Positions 35,603 to 44,513 are shown, numbered from the stretch's first letter. The stretch: 64,000 bases of DNA from Pelomonas candidula (GCF_043555985.1 NZ_JBIGIC010000002.1:186001-250000), one strand, 5' to 3'. Notes: a model not told the origin generated them from the letters alone. Program-made: numbers and translations.

Positions 35603-36920
35603 CGTCCAACTGGCGCAGCCAGGCCAGCTTCTCGGCAATCTTGACCTCCATGCCGCGCGGCACCGGCTCGTACCAGCGCTGGCCTTCCAGCCCGTCGGGC
35701 AGGTACTGCTCGCCGGCCGCGTAAGCATTGGGCTCGTCGTGCGCGTAACGGTAGGCCTTGCCGTAGCCCAGCTCCTTCATCAGCTTGGTCGGCGCGTTGC
35801 GCAGGTGCACGGGCACCGGGCGGGACTGGTCCTGCTTGATGAACGCGCGGACTGAGTTGAAGGCCTTGTAGACGGCGTTGGACTTGGGCGCGATGGCAAG
35901 GTAGACAACGGCCTCGGCCAGCGCCAGCTCGCCTTCGGGCGTACCCAGCCGTTCGTAGGTTTCGGCCGCATCCAGCGTGATGCGCAGCGCGCGCGGGTCG
36001 GCCAGGCCGATGTCCTCGCTGGCCATGCGGATGAGCCGACGCGAGATGTAGCGCGCGTCCACGCCGCCATCCAGCATGCGCGCGAACCAGTACAGCGCGC
36101 CGTCCGGGTTGCTGCCGCGCACGGATTTGTGCAGCGCCGAGATGACGTCGTAGAACTGGTCGCCACCCTTGTCGTAGCGGCGCAGTTGCTCACCGAGCGC
36201 ACGCTCCAACAGGGCCTCGTCGATCTGCACGCCCTGCGCCAGCGAAGCCGACGTGTCGAACGCGTTCAGCAGCCGGCGCGCATCGCCGTCGGCATAGCCG
36301 ATCAGGCGTTGCGCGGCAGCGGGCGTCGGCTCGGGCACGCCCAGCTCCGCCGCGCCGCGGGCGATAAGCTGGCCCAGCTCTTCGGCATCCAGGCTCTTGA
36401 GCACCTGCACCGTCGCACGCGACAGCAGCGCCGAATTGACCTCGAAGCTCGGGTTCTCCGTCGTCGCGCCGATGAAGGTGAACAGCCCGGCCTCCACGTG
36501 CGGCAGGAAGGCATCCTGCTGCGACTTGTTGAAGCGGTGTACCTCGTCGACGAACACGACCGTGCGCCGGCCCTGGGCTGCGGCCACCTGAGCACGCTCG
36601 ACCGCCTCGCGGATCTCCTTCACGCCGCCCAGCACGGCCGAGATGGCGATGAACTGCGCGTCGAAGGCGCCGGCCATCAGCCGCGCCAGCGTCGTCTTGC
36701 CGACGCCCGGCGGCCCCCACAGGATCATGCTGTGCAGGCGGCCCGCGTCGAAGGCGACGCGCAGCGGCATGCCCGGCCCCAGGAGGTGGCGCTGGCCGAT
36801 GACCTCGTCCAGCGTCTTCGGTCGCAGGCGCTCGGCCAGCGGGATGCCTGCAGTGGGTGCAGCAGGGGCTGCCGCGGCGGCGGGCAGCGGGTCGTCGTCG
36901 TCGAAGAGAGACCCGCTCAC
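35580..36920 (-). CDS. rarA: Replication-associated recombination protein RarA (MgsA)
   Basis: 446-aa AAA+ ATPase acting at stalled forks. The GTG start overlaps the lolA stop (GTGA). Near the N-terminus is the SSB-interaction-like short segment MSGSLFDDDDPLPA, then PLAERLRPKTLDEVIGQRHLLG. Walker A GPPGVGKTT is near residue 70, Walker B VVFVDEVHRFNKSQQDAFLPHVE follows, and ATTENPSFEVNSALLSR is the sensor region. C-terminal tetramerisation domain includes YPDGLEG-like QYLPDGLEGQRWYEP. Confidence 0.95.
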   Translation of the reverse strand: MSGSLFDDDDPLPAAAAAPAAPTAGIPLAERLRPKTLDEVIGQRHLLGPGMPLRVAFDAGRLHSMILWGPPGVGKTTLARLMAGAFDAQFIAISAVLGGVKEIREAVERAQVAAAQGRRTVVFVDEVHRFNKSQQDAFLPHVEAGLFTFIGATTENPSFEVNSALLSRATVQVLKSLDAEELGQLIARGAAELGVPEPTPAAAQRLIGYADGDARRLLNAFDTSASLAQGVQIDEALLERALGEQLRRYDKGGDQFYDVISALHKSVRGSNPDGALYWFARMLDGGVDARYISRRLIRMASEDIGLADPRALRITLDAAETYERLGTPEGELALAEAVVYLAIAPKSNAVYKAFNSVRAFIKQDQSRPVPVHLRNAPTKLMKELGYGKAYRYAHDEPNAYAAGEQYLPDGLEGQRWYEPVPRGMEVKIAEKLAWLRQLDDEASAEG

Positions 36921-37522
36921 TGCTCGATCAGGTCGGCCCCGGCCGGCAGCTTGAACTGGAAGCGCTCGGCCGTGAGCGGCACGTTGGCCTGCACGGCACT
37001 GAAGTCCAGCCGCGAGCGCTGGCCGAAGCCGTCGACGATCTCCATCGCCGCCAATTCCTTGCCCTTGAAGCCTAGCTTCAGCGACTGGATGGTCGACTCC
37101 GCCTGCTTGGGCACCGCCTGCACCCAGTCCAGGCCGGCGTCAGTGGGCTGGGCCTTCAGCGTGAAGTCGCGCTCCAGGTTCGTGCCGGCCAGCAACGCGG
37201 CAGGTGTGGCGCCCAGCGCGTCGGCGAGCTTGCGCGAACTGGCCTGGTTGAGGTCGGCGTCGTAGATCCAGACCTTCTGGCCATCGGCCACGATGGTCTG
37301 CTCGAAGGGCTTGGCATAGGCGAAACGGAAGCGGTTGGGCCGCTCGAACTCGAAGCTGCCCGACGACACCTTCTTGCGCTTGCCGTCTGGCGACGTCACG
37401 GTCTGCGTGAAGTTGGCCTTGCCGCTCTTCACGTCCTTGGCGAAATCACGCAGCGCGTCGACGGCGTCGGCATGCGCCACGCTGGCAACCAGCAGCGTCA
37501 GGGAAAGCAGAAGGTTCTTCAT
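36917..37522 (-). CDS. lolA: Outer-membrane lipoprotein carrier protein LolA
   Basis: 201-aa periplasmic chaperone that ferries lipoproteins from LolCDE to LolB. Signal peptide MKNLLLSLTLLVASVAHA; mature part has GKANFTQTVTSPDGKRKKVSSGSFEFERPNRFRFAYAKPFEQTIVADGQKVWIYD, typical of LolA. ATG overlaps the ftsK stop (ATGA), and its own stop overlaps the rarA GTG. Confidence 0.94.
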   Translation of the reverse strand: MKNLLLSLTLLVASVAHADAVDALRDFAKDVKSGKANFTQTVTSPDGKRKKVSSGSFEFERPNRFRFAYAKPFEQTIVADGQKVWIYDADLNQASSRKLADALGATPAALLAGTNLERDFTLKAQPTDAGLDWVQAVPKQAESTIQSLKLGFKGKELAAMEIVDGFGQRSRLDFSAVQANVPLTAERFQFKLPAGADLIEQ

Positions 37523-39912
37523 TCGTCTCGTTTCGGGATGATCAACTCACGACTGCCATTGGCCGCCAGGGCGCCGACAAGGCCCGAGTTCTCCATCTGC
37601 TCCAGCAGCCGTGCGGCCCGGTTGTAGCCGATGCGCAGATGGCGCTGCACCAGCGAGATGGACGCCTTGCGATGCTGCAGCACGATCGCGACGGCCTGGT
37701 CGTACATAGGGTCTTGCTCACCACTGGACTCGCCCGGCGCGGGCGCCTCGCCGTCGATGCCGTCGAGCACACCGCCTTCGAGGATGCCTTCGATGTAGTT
37801 CGGTTCACCTTGCGACTTGATGTACTCCACAACGCGGTGGACCTCGTCGTCGCTGACAAAGGCGCCGTGCACGCGGATGGGCAGGCCGGTGCCGGACGGC
37901 ATGTAGAGCATGTCGCCCATGCCCAGCAGCGCCTCAGCGCCCATCTGGTCGAGGATGGTGCGGCTGTCGATCTTGGAGCTGACCTGGAAGGACAGGCGCG
38001 TCGGGATGTTGGCCTTGATGAGGCCGGTGATGACGTCCACCGACGGCCGCTGCGTGGCCAGGATCAGGTGGATGCCGGCCGCGCGCGCCTTCTGTGCCAG
38101 GCGGGCGATCAGTTCCTCGATCTTCTTGCCGACCACCATCATCAGGTCGGCCAGCTCGTCGATGACGACGACGATGAAAGGCAGGCGCTCCAGCGGCTCG
38201 GGGTCGTCGTTGTTCAGCGCGAAGGGGTTGGGGATGCTGATGCCGTTGGCCTTGGCCTCGTCGATCTTCTTGTTGTAGCCGGCCAGGTTGCGCACGCCCA
38301 TCTTGGACATGAGCTTGTAGCGCCGCTCCATCTCGCCGACACACCAGTTCAGCGCGTTGCCGGCCTGCTTCATGTCCGTCACGACCGGCGCCAGCAGGTG
38401 CGGGATGCCCTCGTAGACGCTCATTTCCAGCATCTTGGGGTCGATGAGGATGAGGCGCACATCGCGGGCCTCGGCCTTGTAGAGCAGGCTGAGGATCATC
38501 GCGTTGATGCCCACCGACTTGCCTGAGCCGGTCGTGCCGGCGACGAGGCAGTGCGGCATCTTGGCGAGGTCAGCGACGACGGGCAGGCCGACGATGTCCT
38601 TGCCCAGGCCCATGGTCAACTGGGACGCAGCGTCCGCGTAGACCTGCGAGCCAAGAATCTCCGAAAGGCGGATGGTCTGACGCCGCGCGTTGGGCAGCTC
38701 CAGCGCCATGTAGTTCTTGCCCGGGATGGTCTCGACGACGCGGATGGACACGAGGCTCAGCGAGCGGGCCAGATCCTTCGCGAGGTTGACGACCTGCGAG
38801 CCCTTCACGCCCGTGGCAGGCTCGATCTCGTAGCGCGTGATGACCGGGCCCGGCGATGCGGCGACGACATGCACCTCCACGCCGAAGTCGCGCAGCTTCT
38901 TCTCGATGAGGCGGCTGGTCATCTCCAGCGACTCGGGCGTCACCGTCTCCTGGCGGCCGGGTGCGGCGTCCAGCAGATCGACCTGGGGCAGCTTGGCGTC
39001 GCCGACGTCGGTGAACAGCGTCTGCTGGCGCTCTTTGGCGACTCGCGTGGACTGCGGCACCTCGACGACAGGCGGCTCGATGACCAGCGGCGCATCGTGC
39101 TCGATGCCAAGGTCGCGCTCCAGCTGACGCTCCGCCTCGCGCTCGACCTCGACCTCCTGCTCGCGTTCCTTCACCGCTTGTTGACCGGCCTTCTGGTCGG
39201 CCTTGATCTCGCGCTTCTCGATGCGCTTCTCGCGCAGCTCCTCGATGCCTTCGCCGATGCGCTCGGCCAGGTGGCCCCACGAGAAACGCAGCGCCCATGA
39301 CATGCCCGTCAGCAGCAGCACGATCCAGACGACGCCCGAGCCGGCGAAGCCCAGGCCCTTTATGCCCAGAGGACCCAGGACGTAACCGACGATGCCGCCG
39401 GCATGACTGCCCGGCACGCGCGGCTCCAAGGCGTAGAGGCGGCTCCATTCCAGCGCGCAGCTCGCGCCGATCAGCAGCACGACGCCGGCCCACCAGCGCG
39501 CGCGCTGGCTCCAACGCGGCACGGGGGCGACGTCATGCCGCAGCAGGCCTGCCAGGCTGCGCAGCCAGCCGCGCAGCGCCAGCAGCGGCAACCACCAGGC
39601 AGAGAAGCCGAACACGAACAACAGACCGTCCGACACCCAGGCGCCGAGGCTGCCGACGCGGTTGGCGACGAGGTCGTGCCTGCCGCTGGTGCTGAAGGCC
39701 GCATCGCCCAGGTCGTGCGTGCCCATCGCCAGCACGAGCAGCGCGAGCAGCAGCGCCGTCAGCGCCAGCCAGAGCGGCGTGCGCAGCAGCCGGGACGCCG
39801 CGGACGGCGGTGCCGCATCGCGCTTGGGCGCCTGGCGGCGGGTGGGTTTGGGGCTGGCGGGTTCGCCGGCGGCATCGGCGCCGCCCAACAGGGAACCGAG
39901 GGGAAAACTCAT
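37519..39912 (-). CDS. ftsK: DNA translocase FtsK
   Basis: 797-aa septal DNA pump that resolves chromosome termini. About four N-terminal membrane segments (residues 45-200), a charged, Glu/Arg-rich linker (about 215-265) and the motor: Walker A VAGTTGSGKSVGIN near 455, Walker B PFIVVVIDELADLMMVVGK. The C-terminal gamma winged helix (VLQHRKASISLVQRHLRIGYNRAARLLEQME) recognises KOPS. Length fits short-linker beta-proteobacterial FtsK. First gene of ftsK-lolA-rarA. Confidence 0.96.
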   Translation of the reverse strand: MSFPLGSLLGGADAAGEPASPKPTRRQAPKRDAAPPSAASRLLRTPLWLALTALLLALLVLAMGTHDLGDAAFSTSGRHDLVANRVGSLGAWVSDGLLFVFGFSAWWLPLLALRGWLRSLAGLLRHDVAPVPRWSQRARWWAGVVLLIGASCALEWSRLYALEPRVPGSHAGGIVGYVLGPLGIKGLGFAGSGVVWIVLLLTGMSWALRFSWGHLAERIGEGIEELREKRIEKREIKADQKAGQQAVKEREQEVEVEREAERQLERDLGIEHDAPLVIEPPVVEVPQSTRVAKERQQTLFTDVGDAKLPQVDLLDAAPGRQETVTPESLEMTSRLIEKKLRDFGVEVHVVAASPGPVITRYEIEPATGVKGSQVVNLAKDLARSLSLVSIRVVETIPGKNYMALELPNARRQTIRLSEILGSQVYADAASQLTMGLGKDIVGLPVVADLAKMPHCLVAGTTGSGKSVGINAMILSLLYKAEARDVRLILIDPKMLEMSVYEGIPHLLAPVVTDMKQAGNALNWCVGEMERRYKLMSKMGVRNLAGYNKKIDEAKANGISIPNPFALNNDDPEPLERLPFIVVVIDELADLMMVVGKKIEELIARLAQKARAAGIHLILATQRPSVDVITGLIKANIPTRLSFQVSSKIDSRTILDQMGAEALLGMGDMLYMPSGTGLPIRVHGAFVSDDEVHRVVEYIKSQGEPNYIEGILEGGVLDGIDGEAPAPGESSGEQDPMYDQAVAIVLQHRKASISLVQRHLRIGYNRAARLLEQMENSGLVGALAANGSRELIIPKRDE

Positions 39913-39983
39913 TCCCGCATTGTGCCGTCAGAGGGTGAGAGGGCGCCCGGCGAGCTCGGAAGGTTGCTCCAAAGCGTTTCAGC

Positions 39984-40067
39984 CTAGGCGCAAAGCGCAG
40001 TCGTAGTGTTGACTACGGCGAGCATTTGCAACGACGGGTAGGACGTTTGCGGCGACAAGACGGGCAT
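39984..40067 (-). other. Possible 27-codon ORF with hairpin in the crp-ftsK gap
   Basis: A short frame beginning MPVLSPQTSYP and ending TTTALCA lies downstream of the crp-family gene and upstream of ftsK. It contains a small hairpin CGTAGT-GTTG-ACTACG. Base composition is visibly lower in GC than the flanks. No strong ribosome site. It may be a leader peptide, a structured RNA or a dispersed repeat remnant. Confidence 0.3.
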
Positions 40068-40088
40068 GTCGGGCACCCTGGCACCCTC

Positions 40089-40757
40089 TTAGTCGTGGGT
40101 CAGCCGTTCCTTGATGACCACCGAACCGTTCTCAAGCGTTTCAATGACGCCGCGCTCTTCCAGGTCCTTCATGACGCGGCTGACCATCTCGCGCGACGCG
40201 CCGACGACCTTGGCCATGTCCTGGCGCGACACCTTGCCGCGGATGATCTTGATGCCCTTCTCGTCCTCGGCCATGTCCAGCAGCGTGCGCGCGACACGGC
40301 CATAGACGTCCAGCAGCGCCAGCGACTCGATCTGGCGGTCGGCGTTGCGCAGGCGCGCGACGAGGCCTCGCAGGATGCCGTAGGACAGGCTGCTGCTCTC
40401 GGGCAGGCAGCGCGCGAACTCCAGCCGCCCCAGCACGAGCATGTCGGTCTGCACCTCGGCGCGCACGGTGGCCGAGTGCGGCTCGTTGTCGATGAGGCTC
40501 ATCTCACCAACGTAGTCGCCGGACTGCAGCACAGCCAGGATGACCTCGCGACCGCGTTGGTCGGCAGTCAGCACGCGCGCACGGCCGTTGAGCAGGATGA
40601 ACAGGGCGTTGGACTTCGTACCTTGCTCGACGATCAGCTCGCCACGCTTGAAACGGCGCTTGACGACACTGTCGGCGATGGACTGCGCCTGATCGGTCGT
40701 CAGCATCGAGAACAGCGGAACCCGGCGGATCAGGTCAAGGTTGGAAATCATCGCCAT
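40089..40757 (-). CDS. Crp/Fnr-family transcriptional regulator
   Basis: 222 aa. Start chosen at the ATG preceded by GGAGAG with 5-base spacing; a GTG two codons earlier is less likely. N-terminal cyclic-nucleotide-type beta barrel (LFSMLTTDQAQSIADSVVKRRFKRGELIVEQG, SGDYVGEMSLID), long dimer helix, and C-terminal winged helix with recognition helix in VSRQDMAKVVGASREMVSRVMKDLEERG, which is close to Crp. There is no N-terminal Cys cluster, so it is not an oxygen-sensing FNR. Divergent from trxB, 164 bp apart; it may regulate it. Confidence 0.88.
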   Translation of the reverse strand: MAMISNLDLIRRVPLFSMLTTDQAQSIADSVVKRRFKRGELIVEQGTKSNALFILLNGRARVLTADQRGREVILAVLQSGDYVGEMSLIDNEPHSATVRAEVQTDMLVLGRLEFARCLPESSSLSYGILRGLVARLRNADRQIESLALLDVYGRVARTLLDMAEDEKGIKIIRGKVSRQDMAKVVGASREMVSRVMKDLEERGVIETLENGSVVIKERLTHD

Positions 40758-40921
40758 ATGCACTCTCCAGGTTTGGGGCCCCAGGCCGGCGCCACAAAAG
40801 ACGCCTGCCTAAAATGGCGTGCATTGTGCACACGCGGCACGCTTCGCCGCTCCGGGTTACGCCGGGGTTCGCCCCCTAAAACGCCCTTGCGAGACGCTCT
40901 GGCGCCCTCACCTCCCCTCAC

Positions 40922-41881
40922 ATGACCGCCAACATCCAACATCACGGCCTGCTCATCCTCGGTTCGGGCCCAGCCGGCTACACGGCTGCCATCTACGCTG
41001 CGCGCGCCAATCTCAAGCCCACGCTGCTGACCGGCATGGCTCAGGGAGGGCAACTCATGACGACGACCGAGGTCGACAACTGGCCAGCCGACGTGATGGG
41101 CGTGCAGGGCCCCGAGCTGATGCAGCGCTTCCAGGAGCACGCCGAGCGTTTCCACACGCAGATCGTCTTCGACCACATCAACAAGGTCGACTTCTCCAAG
41201 CGCCCGTTCACGCTGTTTGGCGACAGCGGCACCTACACCTGCGACGCGCTGATCATCGCCACCGGCGCCTCGGCCAAGTACCTGGGCCTGGAGTCCGAGA
41301 CCTCCTTCATGGGCCGCGGCGTCAGCGCCTGCGCGACCTGCGACGGCTTCTTCTACCGCGGCCAGGAAGTCTGCGTCGTCGGCGGCGGCAACACCGCCGT
41401 CGAGGAAGCGCTCTATCTGTCGAACATCGCCAACGTCGTCCACCTCATCCACCGCCGCGACAAGTTCCGCGCCGAGCCCATCCTCGTCGACAAGCTGATG
41501 GAGAAGGCCGCTGCCGGCAAGATCGTGCTGCATCTGCACCAGCAACTCGACGAGGTGCTGGGCGATGCCTCCGGCGTGACCGGCGTGCGGACGCTGAACG
41601 TGAACGACGGCAGCAAGGTCGACATCCCCGTGCACGGCTGCTTCATCGCCATCGGCCACCAGCCCAATACGGAGATCTTCCAGGGCCAGTTGGAGATGAA
41701 GGACGGCTACATCGTCACGCGCAGTGGCCTGAACGGCTTCGCGACGATGACCAGCGTGCCGGGCGTCTTCGCCGCCGGCGACGTACAGGACCACATCTAC
41801 CGCCAGGCCATCACCAGCGCCGGCACCGGCTGCATGGCCGCGCTGGACGCACAGCGCTTCCTGGAGCAGGAACAGGGCTGA
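40922..41881 (+). CDS. trxB: Thioredoxin reductase
   Basis: 319-aa NADPH-dependent flavoprotein. FAD loop LGSGPAGYTAAIYAARANL at the N-terminus, redox-active CATC at about residues 137-140 in SACATCDGFFYRG, NADPH loop VVGGGNTAVEEALYL, and C-terminal GVFAAGDVQDHIYRQAITSAGTGCMAALDA. A TAAAAT at 40810 and a GTGCA-TTG-TGCAC dyad just downstream lie in the upstream region. Confidence 0.96.
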   Translation: MTANIQHHGLLILGSGPAGYTAAIYAARANLKPTLLTGMAQGGQLMTTTEVDNWPADVMGVQGPELMQRFQEHAERFHTQIVFDHINKVDFSKRPFTLFGDSGTYTCDALIIATGASAKYLGLESETSFMGRGVSACATCDGFFYRGQEVCVVGGGNTAVEEALYLSNIANVVHLIHRRDKFRAEPILVDKLMEKAAAGKIVLHLHQQLDEVLGDASGVTGVRTLNVNDGSKVDIPVHGCFIAIGHQPNTEIFQGQLEMKDGYIVTRSGLNGFATMTSVPGVFAAGDVQDHIYRQAITSAGTGCMAALDAQRFLEQEQG

Positions 41882-41888
41882 GCCAGCC

Positions 41889-41922
41889 AACCCGCCAAGC
41901 CCCTTGGGGGCTCGCGGGTTTT
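41889..41922 (+). terminator. trxB terminator overlapping the rpmB promoter
   Basis: Stem AACCCGC (41889-41895) pairs with GCGGGTT (41914-41920), with an inner AGCCCC/GGGGCT stem, followed by TTTT. The candidate -35 of the next promoter lies inside this hairpin. Confidence 0.75.
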
Positions 41923-41932
41923 CCGCTATACT
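41904..41932 (+). promoter_or_regulatory. Candidate sigma-70 promoter of rpmB-rpmG
   Basis: TTGGGG (41904-41909), 17-bp spacer, TATACT (41927-41932). Transcription would begin near 41939, immediately before the structured leader. Confidence 0.65.
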
Positions 41933-41940
41933 CGCGGGCT

Positions 41941-42028
41941 TGCCTGCCGGATGGACCGCATCCAGAGCTTTCAGCCGAGGATTTAGCAGGCATTTGCGGT
42001 CAAAGGGTTGCCCAAGCAGCTTGGGCAA
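41941..42028 (+). promoter_or_regulatory. Structured 5' leader of rpmB
   Basis: TGCCTGC (41941-41947) pairs with GCAGGCA (41986-41992) and encloses hairpin GGATG(GACCG)CATCC (41949-41963). A second perfect hairpin, TTGCCCAA(GCAGC)TTGGGCAA, lies at 42008-42028 and ends 29 bases before the ATG. The compact fold at the very 5' end suggests a ribosomal-protein autoregulatory leader; this is inference. Confidence 0.5.
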
Positions 42029-42057
42029 CTGGTCAAACGTCAGAGTGGAGAAGCGTC

Positions 42058-42291
42058 ATGGCACGCGTCTGTCAAGTCACGGGCAAGAAGCCCATGGTCG
42101 GGAACAATGTTTCCCACGCCAACAACAAAACCAAGCGCCGGTTCCTGCCGAACCTGCAATACCGCCGTTTCTGGGTGGAATCCGAGAACCGCTGGGTGCG
42201 CCTGCGCATCACCAACGCCGCTCTGCGTCTGATCGACAAGGTCGGCATCGACCAGGTCGTCGCCGACCTGCGTGCCAAGGGCGAGCTGTAA
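42058..42291 (+). CDS. rpmB: 50S ribosomal protein L28
   Basis: 77 aa, complete: MARVCQVTGKKPMVGNNVSH, then a basic middle (NNKTKRRFLPNLQYRRFWVE) and KGIDxV-like KVGIDQVVADLRAKGEL. Shine-Dalgarno GTGGAG is 7 bases upstream. Longer frames through this region belong to unrelated shadow reading of trxB. Operon with rpmG. Confidence 0.97.
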   Translation: MARVCQVTGKKPMVGNNVSHANNKTKRRFLPNLQYRRFWVESENRWVRLRITNAALRLIDKVGIDQVVADLRAKGEL

Positions 42292-42328
42292 AGCACGCCG
42301 CTCACTGACCTACTGAAGGAACACGACC

Positions 42329-42499
42329 ATGGCATCCAAAGGCGGCCGCGAAAAGATCAAGCTGGAGTCCACCGCGGGCACCGGCCACTTCTACACGACG
42401 AACAAGAACAAGAAGACCACGCCCGAAAAGCTCGAATTCATGAAGTTCGACCCCAAGGCGCGCAAGCACGTCCTGTACAAGGAAATCAAGCTGAAGTGA
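42329..42499 (+). CDS. rpmG: 50S ribosomal protein L33
   Basis: 56 aa: MASKGGREKIKLESTAGTGH, followed by FYTTNKNKKTTPEKLEFMKF and a DPKARKHVLYKEIKLK tail. No CxxC zinc pairs, so the zinc-independent form. 37 bp after rpmB with AAGGA upstream. Confidence 0.96.
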   Translation: MASKGGREKIKLESTAGTGHFYTTNKNKKTTPEKLEFMKFDPKARKHVLYKEIKLK

Positions 42500-42533
42500 T
42501 GGCAGGCGGCGCGAGCCACCTCCGGCACCAGCC

Positions 42534-42577
42534 AAAAAAAACCCGCCTAGCGGCAACGCTGGCGGGCTTTTTCTTTC
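42534..42577. terminator. Bidirectional terminator between rpmG and the DUF3016 gene
   Basis: Stem CCCGCC-T-AGCG(GCAA)CGCTGGCGGG is flanked by eight A on the left and CTTTTTCTTTC on the right, giving U-tracts in both directions between convergent genes. Confidence 0.9.
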
Positions 42578-42587
42578 TGGAGCCGCC

Positions 42588-43082
42588 TCAAGGTGTCGCC
42601 GCCGCAGAAGCCGTCGTCGTACGGAATTGATCCTGGAACCAGCGGTCGATCATGCGCTTCTCATAGCGCAAGGAGTCGTCGCTGAAGTAGTTGTTGAAAC
42701 CTTGCTGGTAGTTCATGTCGCGCATCGTGGCCTTACCCTGCTGCACGACCTTGTCGCCCTCGCGCACCTCGTAGTCCAGCGTGATGGACGGCAGCGTGAC
42801 GGTGCGCATGACCCGCACCCACACAGCGCTATGGCCGAAAGGCTCGACGCGACCAGCCAGATCCACGTCCGTCACGTTGATGCGCACATCGCGACCAGGC
42901 AGGTACTTCTGCGCCTGCTCGACCAGATGCGCCTTGATGTCGTCCAGCACCTTGTCGTCGTTGAAGCCCTGGTTGTCCTTGATGTCGACGAACGTCTCGG
43001 GCTTCACGAAGTTCACCTGCACGTCGGCCCGAGCAACCGCGCTCAGCGCGAACAGGGCCGTTGCGATCCAGCGGTATTTCAT
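42588..43082 (-). CDS. DUF3016 family secreted protein
   Basis: 164 aa, periplasmic or outer-envelope. Signal MKYRWIATALFALSAVARA; mature region VQVNFVKPETFVDIKDNQGFNDDKVLDDIKAHL and DVRINVTDVDLAGRVEP are characteristic of DUF3016. The C-terminus ends in an Ala/Thr-rich tail. Function unknown. Confidence 0.85.
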   Translation of the reverse strand: MKYRWIATALFALSAVARADVQVNFVKPETFVDIKDNQGFNDDKVLDDIKAHLVEQAQKYLPGRDVRINVTDVDLAGRVEPFGHSAVWVRVMRTVTLPSITLDYEVREGDKVVQQGKATMRDMNYQQGFNNYFSDDSLRYEKRMIDRWFQDQFRTTTASAAATP

Positions 43083-43134
43083 GGCATGGCTCCTGAATGG
43101 AAGGCTGCGTATACCAAGTCTAGGTCAGCATAAG

Positions 43135-43164
43135 AAAAAGGGCGTCCCGTAGGGACGCCCTTTT
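43135..43164 (-). terminator. Terminator after the desaturase gene
   Basis: Read on the minus strand: GGGCGTCCC(TAC)GGGACGCCC followed by TTTTTC. On the plus strand the same hairpin is followed by TTTT. Confidence 0.9.
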
Positions 43165-43181
43165 ACGCAAGCGAAACGCGC

Positions 43182-44393
43182 TCAAGCATGCGCGGATCGC
43201 AGGCGCATCGAGAAGGCCTGAAGCTCGGCGATGCCGCTTTCCTCGGCACGACGGCACCAGGCCTGCAGGTCAGCCACCAGTTGCTCGGCCGACACATTCG
43301 TGCGGGTCCACATCTGGCGCAGTTCCTCGCGCATCGTCACCAGCTTGTCGATGACCGGGCTGGCGGCGCGGGCGTGGGCCAGGTCGCCGTGAACGCCCGC
43401 AGGGATGCGTTCCTCGTCGCGGTGCAGCCAGCGGGTCGCCTGCTTGAACTGGGCGAAGCGCTCGGTGTGCTTGCCGCCTTCGGCTTTGATCTTGTCCAGC
43501 TCGGCCGCACAGGCCGCCTTCAGGTCACGGGCGTAGCTGGCCATGACTTCGTAACGGTTGGCGATCAGTGCCTCCAGCGTGCGGGCGTCCGCAGGCTTGA
43601 TCTCACCCAGGCTCAGCTTGGGCGCCGTCTTGCGGACATTGGCCCAGCCCAGCATCTCCAGGCCGCGGATGTACATCCAGCCGATGTCGAATTCGTAGGG
43701 CTTGACCGAGAACTTGGCCGACGTCGGGTAGGTGTGGTGGTTGTTGTGCAGCTCTTCGCCGCCGATGATCAACGTCCAGGGCGTCAGGTTGGTCGACGCA
43801 TCGGGCGCCTCGAAGTTGCGATAGCCCCAGTAGTGACCGATGCCGTTGACGACGCCAGCAGCCCAGATCGGAATCCAAGCCATCTGGATGGCCCAGATCG
43901 TCGCCCCGATGGCGCCGAAAAGTGCCACGTTGATGATCAGCATCAGAGACACGCCCAGCGCGCTGTGCTTGAGGTAGACGTTGTTCTCGATCCAGTCGTC
44001 CGGCGTGCCGCGGCTGTACTTGGCGATGGTCTCGGCGTTCTTGGCCTCGGCGCGATAGAGCTCGGCACCTTCGGCCAGCACCTTCTTCAGGCCACGCGTC
44101 TGCGGGCTGTGCGGGTCTTCCTCGGTCTCGCACTTGGCGTGATGCTTGCGGTGGATGGCCACCCACTCCTTGGTGACCATGCCGGTCGTCATCCACAGCC
44201 AGAAGCGGAAGAAGTGCGACGGGATGGGGCCAAGGTCCAGTGCACGGTGAGCCTGGGCGCGATGCAGGAAGATGGTGACCGATGCAATCGTGATGTGGGT
44301 CACGACCAGCGTGTAGATCACGAGTTGCCAAGCACTGAAGTTGGCCAAGCCGTTGGCCAGCCAGTTCAACAGCGCGTTCAGAATTTCGTTCAT
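43182..44393 (-). CDS. Acyl-CoA/fatty acid desaturase, DesA-like
   Basis: 403-aa membrane di-iron desaturase. Three His boxes: HRAQAH (44-49), HRKHH (about 81-85) and HNNHH (about 217-221), with hydrophobic pairs around them. The TMGMxTKEW-like TTGMVTKEWVAIHRKHH fits stearoyl-CoA-type delta-9 enzymes. Residues beyond about 270 form an additional cytoplasmic helical domain of roughly 130 residues, common in proteobacterial homologues. It needs O2, so the FNR-type box upstream is noteworthy. Confidence 0.9.
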   Translation of the reverse strand: MNEILNALLNWLANGLANFSAWQLVIYTLVVTHITIASVTIFLHRAQAHRALDLGPIPSHFFRFWLWMTTGMVTKEWVAIHRKHHAKCETEEDPHSPQTRGLKKVLAEGAELYRAEAKNAETIAKYSRGTPDDWIENNVYLKHSALGVSLMLIINVALFGAIGATIWAIQMAWIPIWAAGVVNGIGHYWGYRNFEAPDASTNLTPWTLIIGGEELHNNHHTYPTSAKFSVKPYEFDIGWMYIRGLEMLGWANVRKTAPKLSLGEIKPADARTLEALIANRYEVMASYARDLKAACAAELDKIKAEGGKHTERFAQFKQATRWLHRDEERIPAGVHGDLAHARAASPVIDKLVTMREELRQMWTRTNVSAEQLVADLQAWCRRAEESGIAELQAFSMRLRSAHA

Positions 44394-44513
44394 GCGTCCA
44401 AGACCTCACCCGCGACGGGTATGCAAAGGAATGTCAATTGTAGAGGAGAGCCCCCAAAAACAAGGGGGCGAGAGCACCGCATTCAAGCGTGGGCGTGCGT
44501 TGCGACGCGTTCT

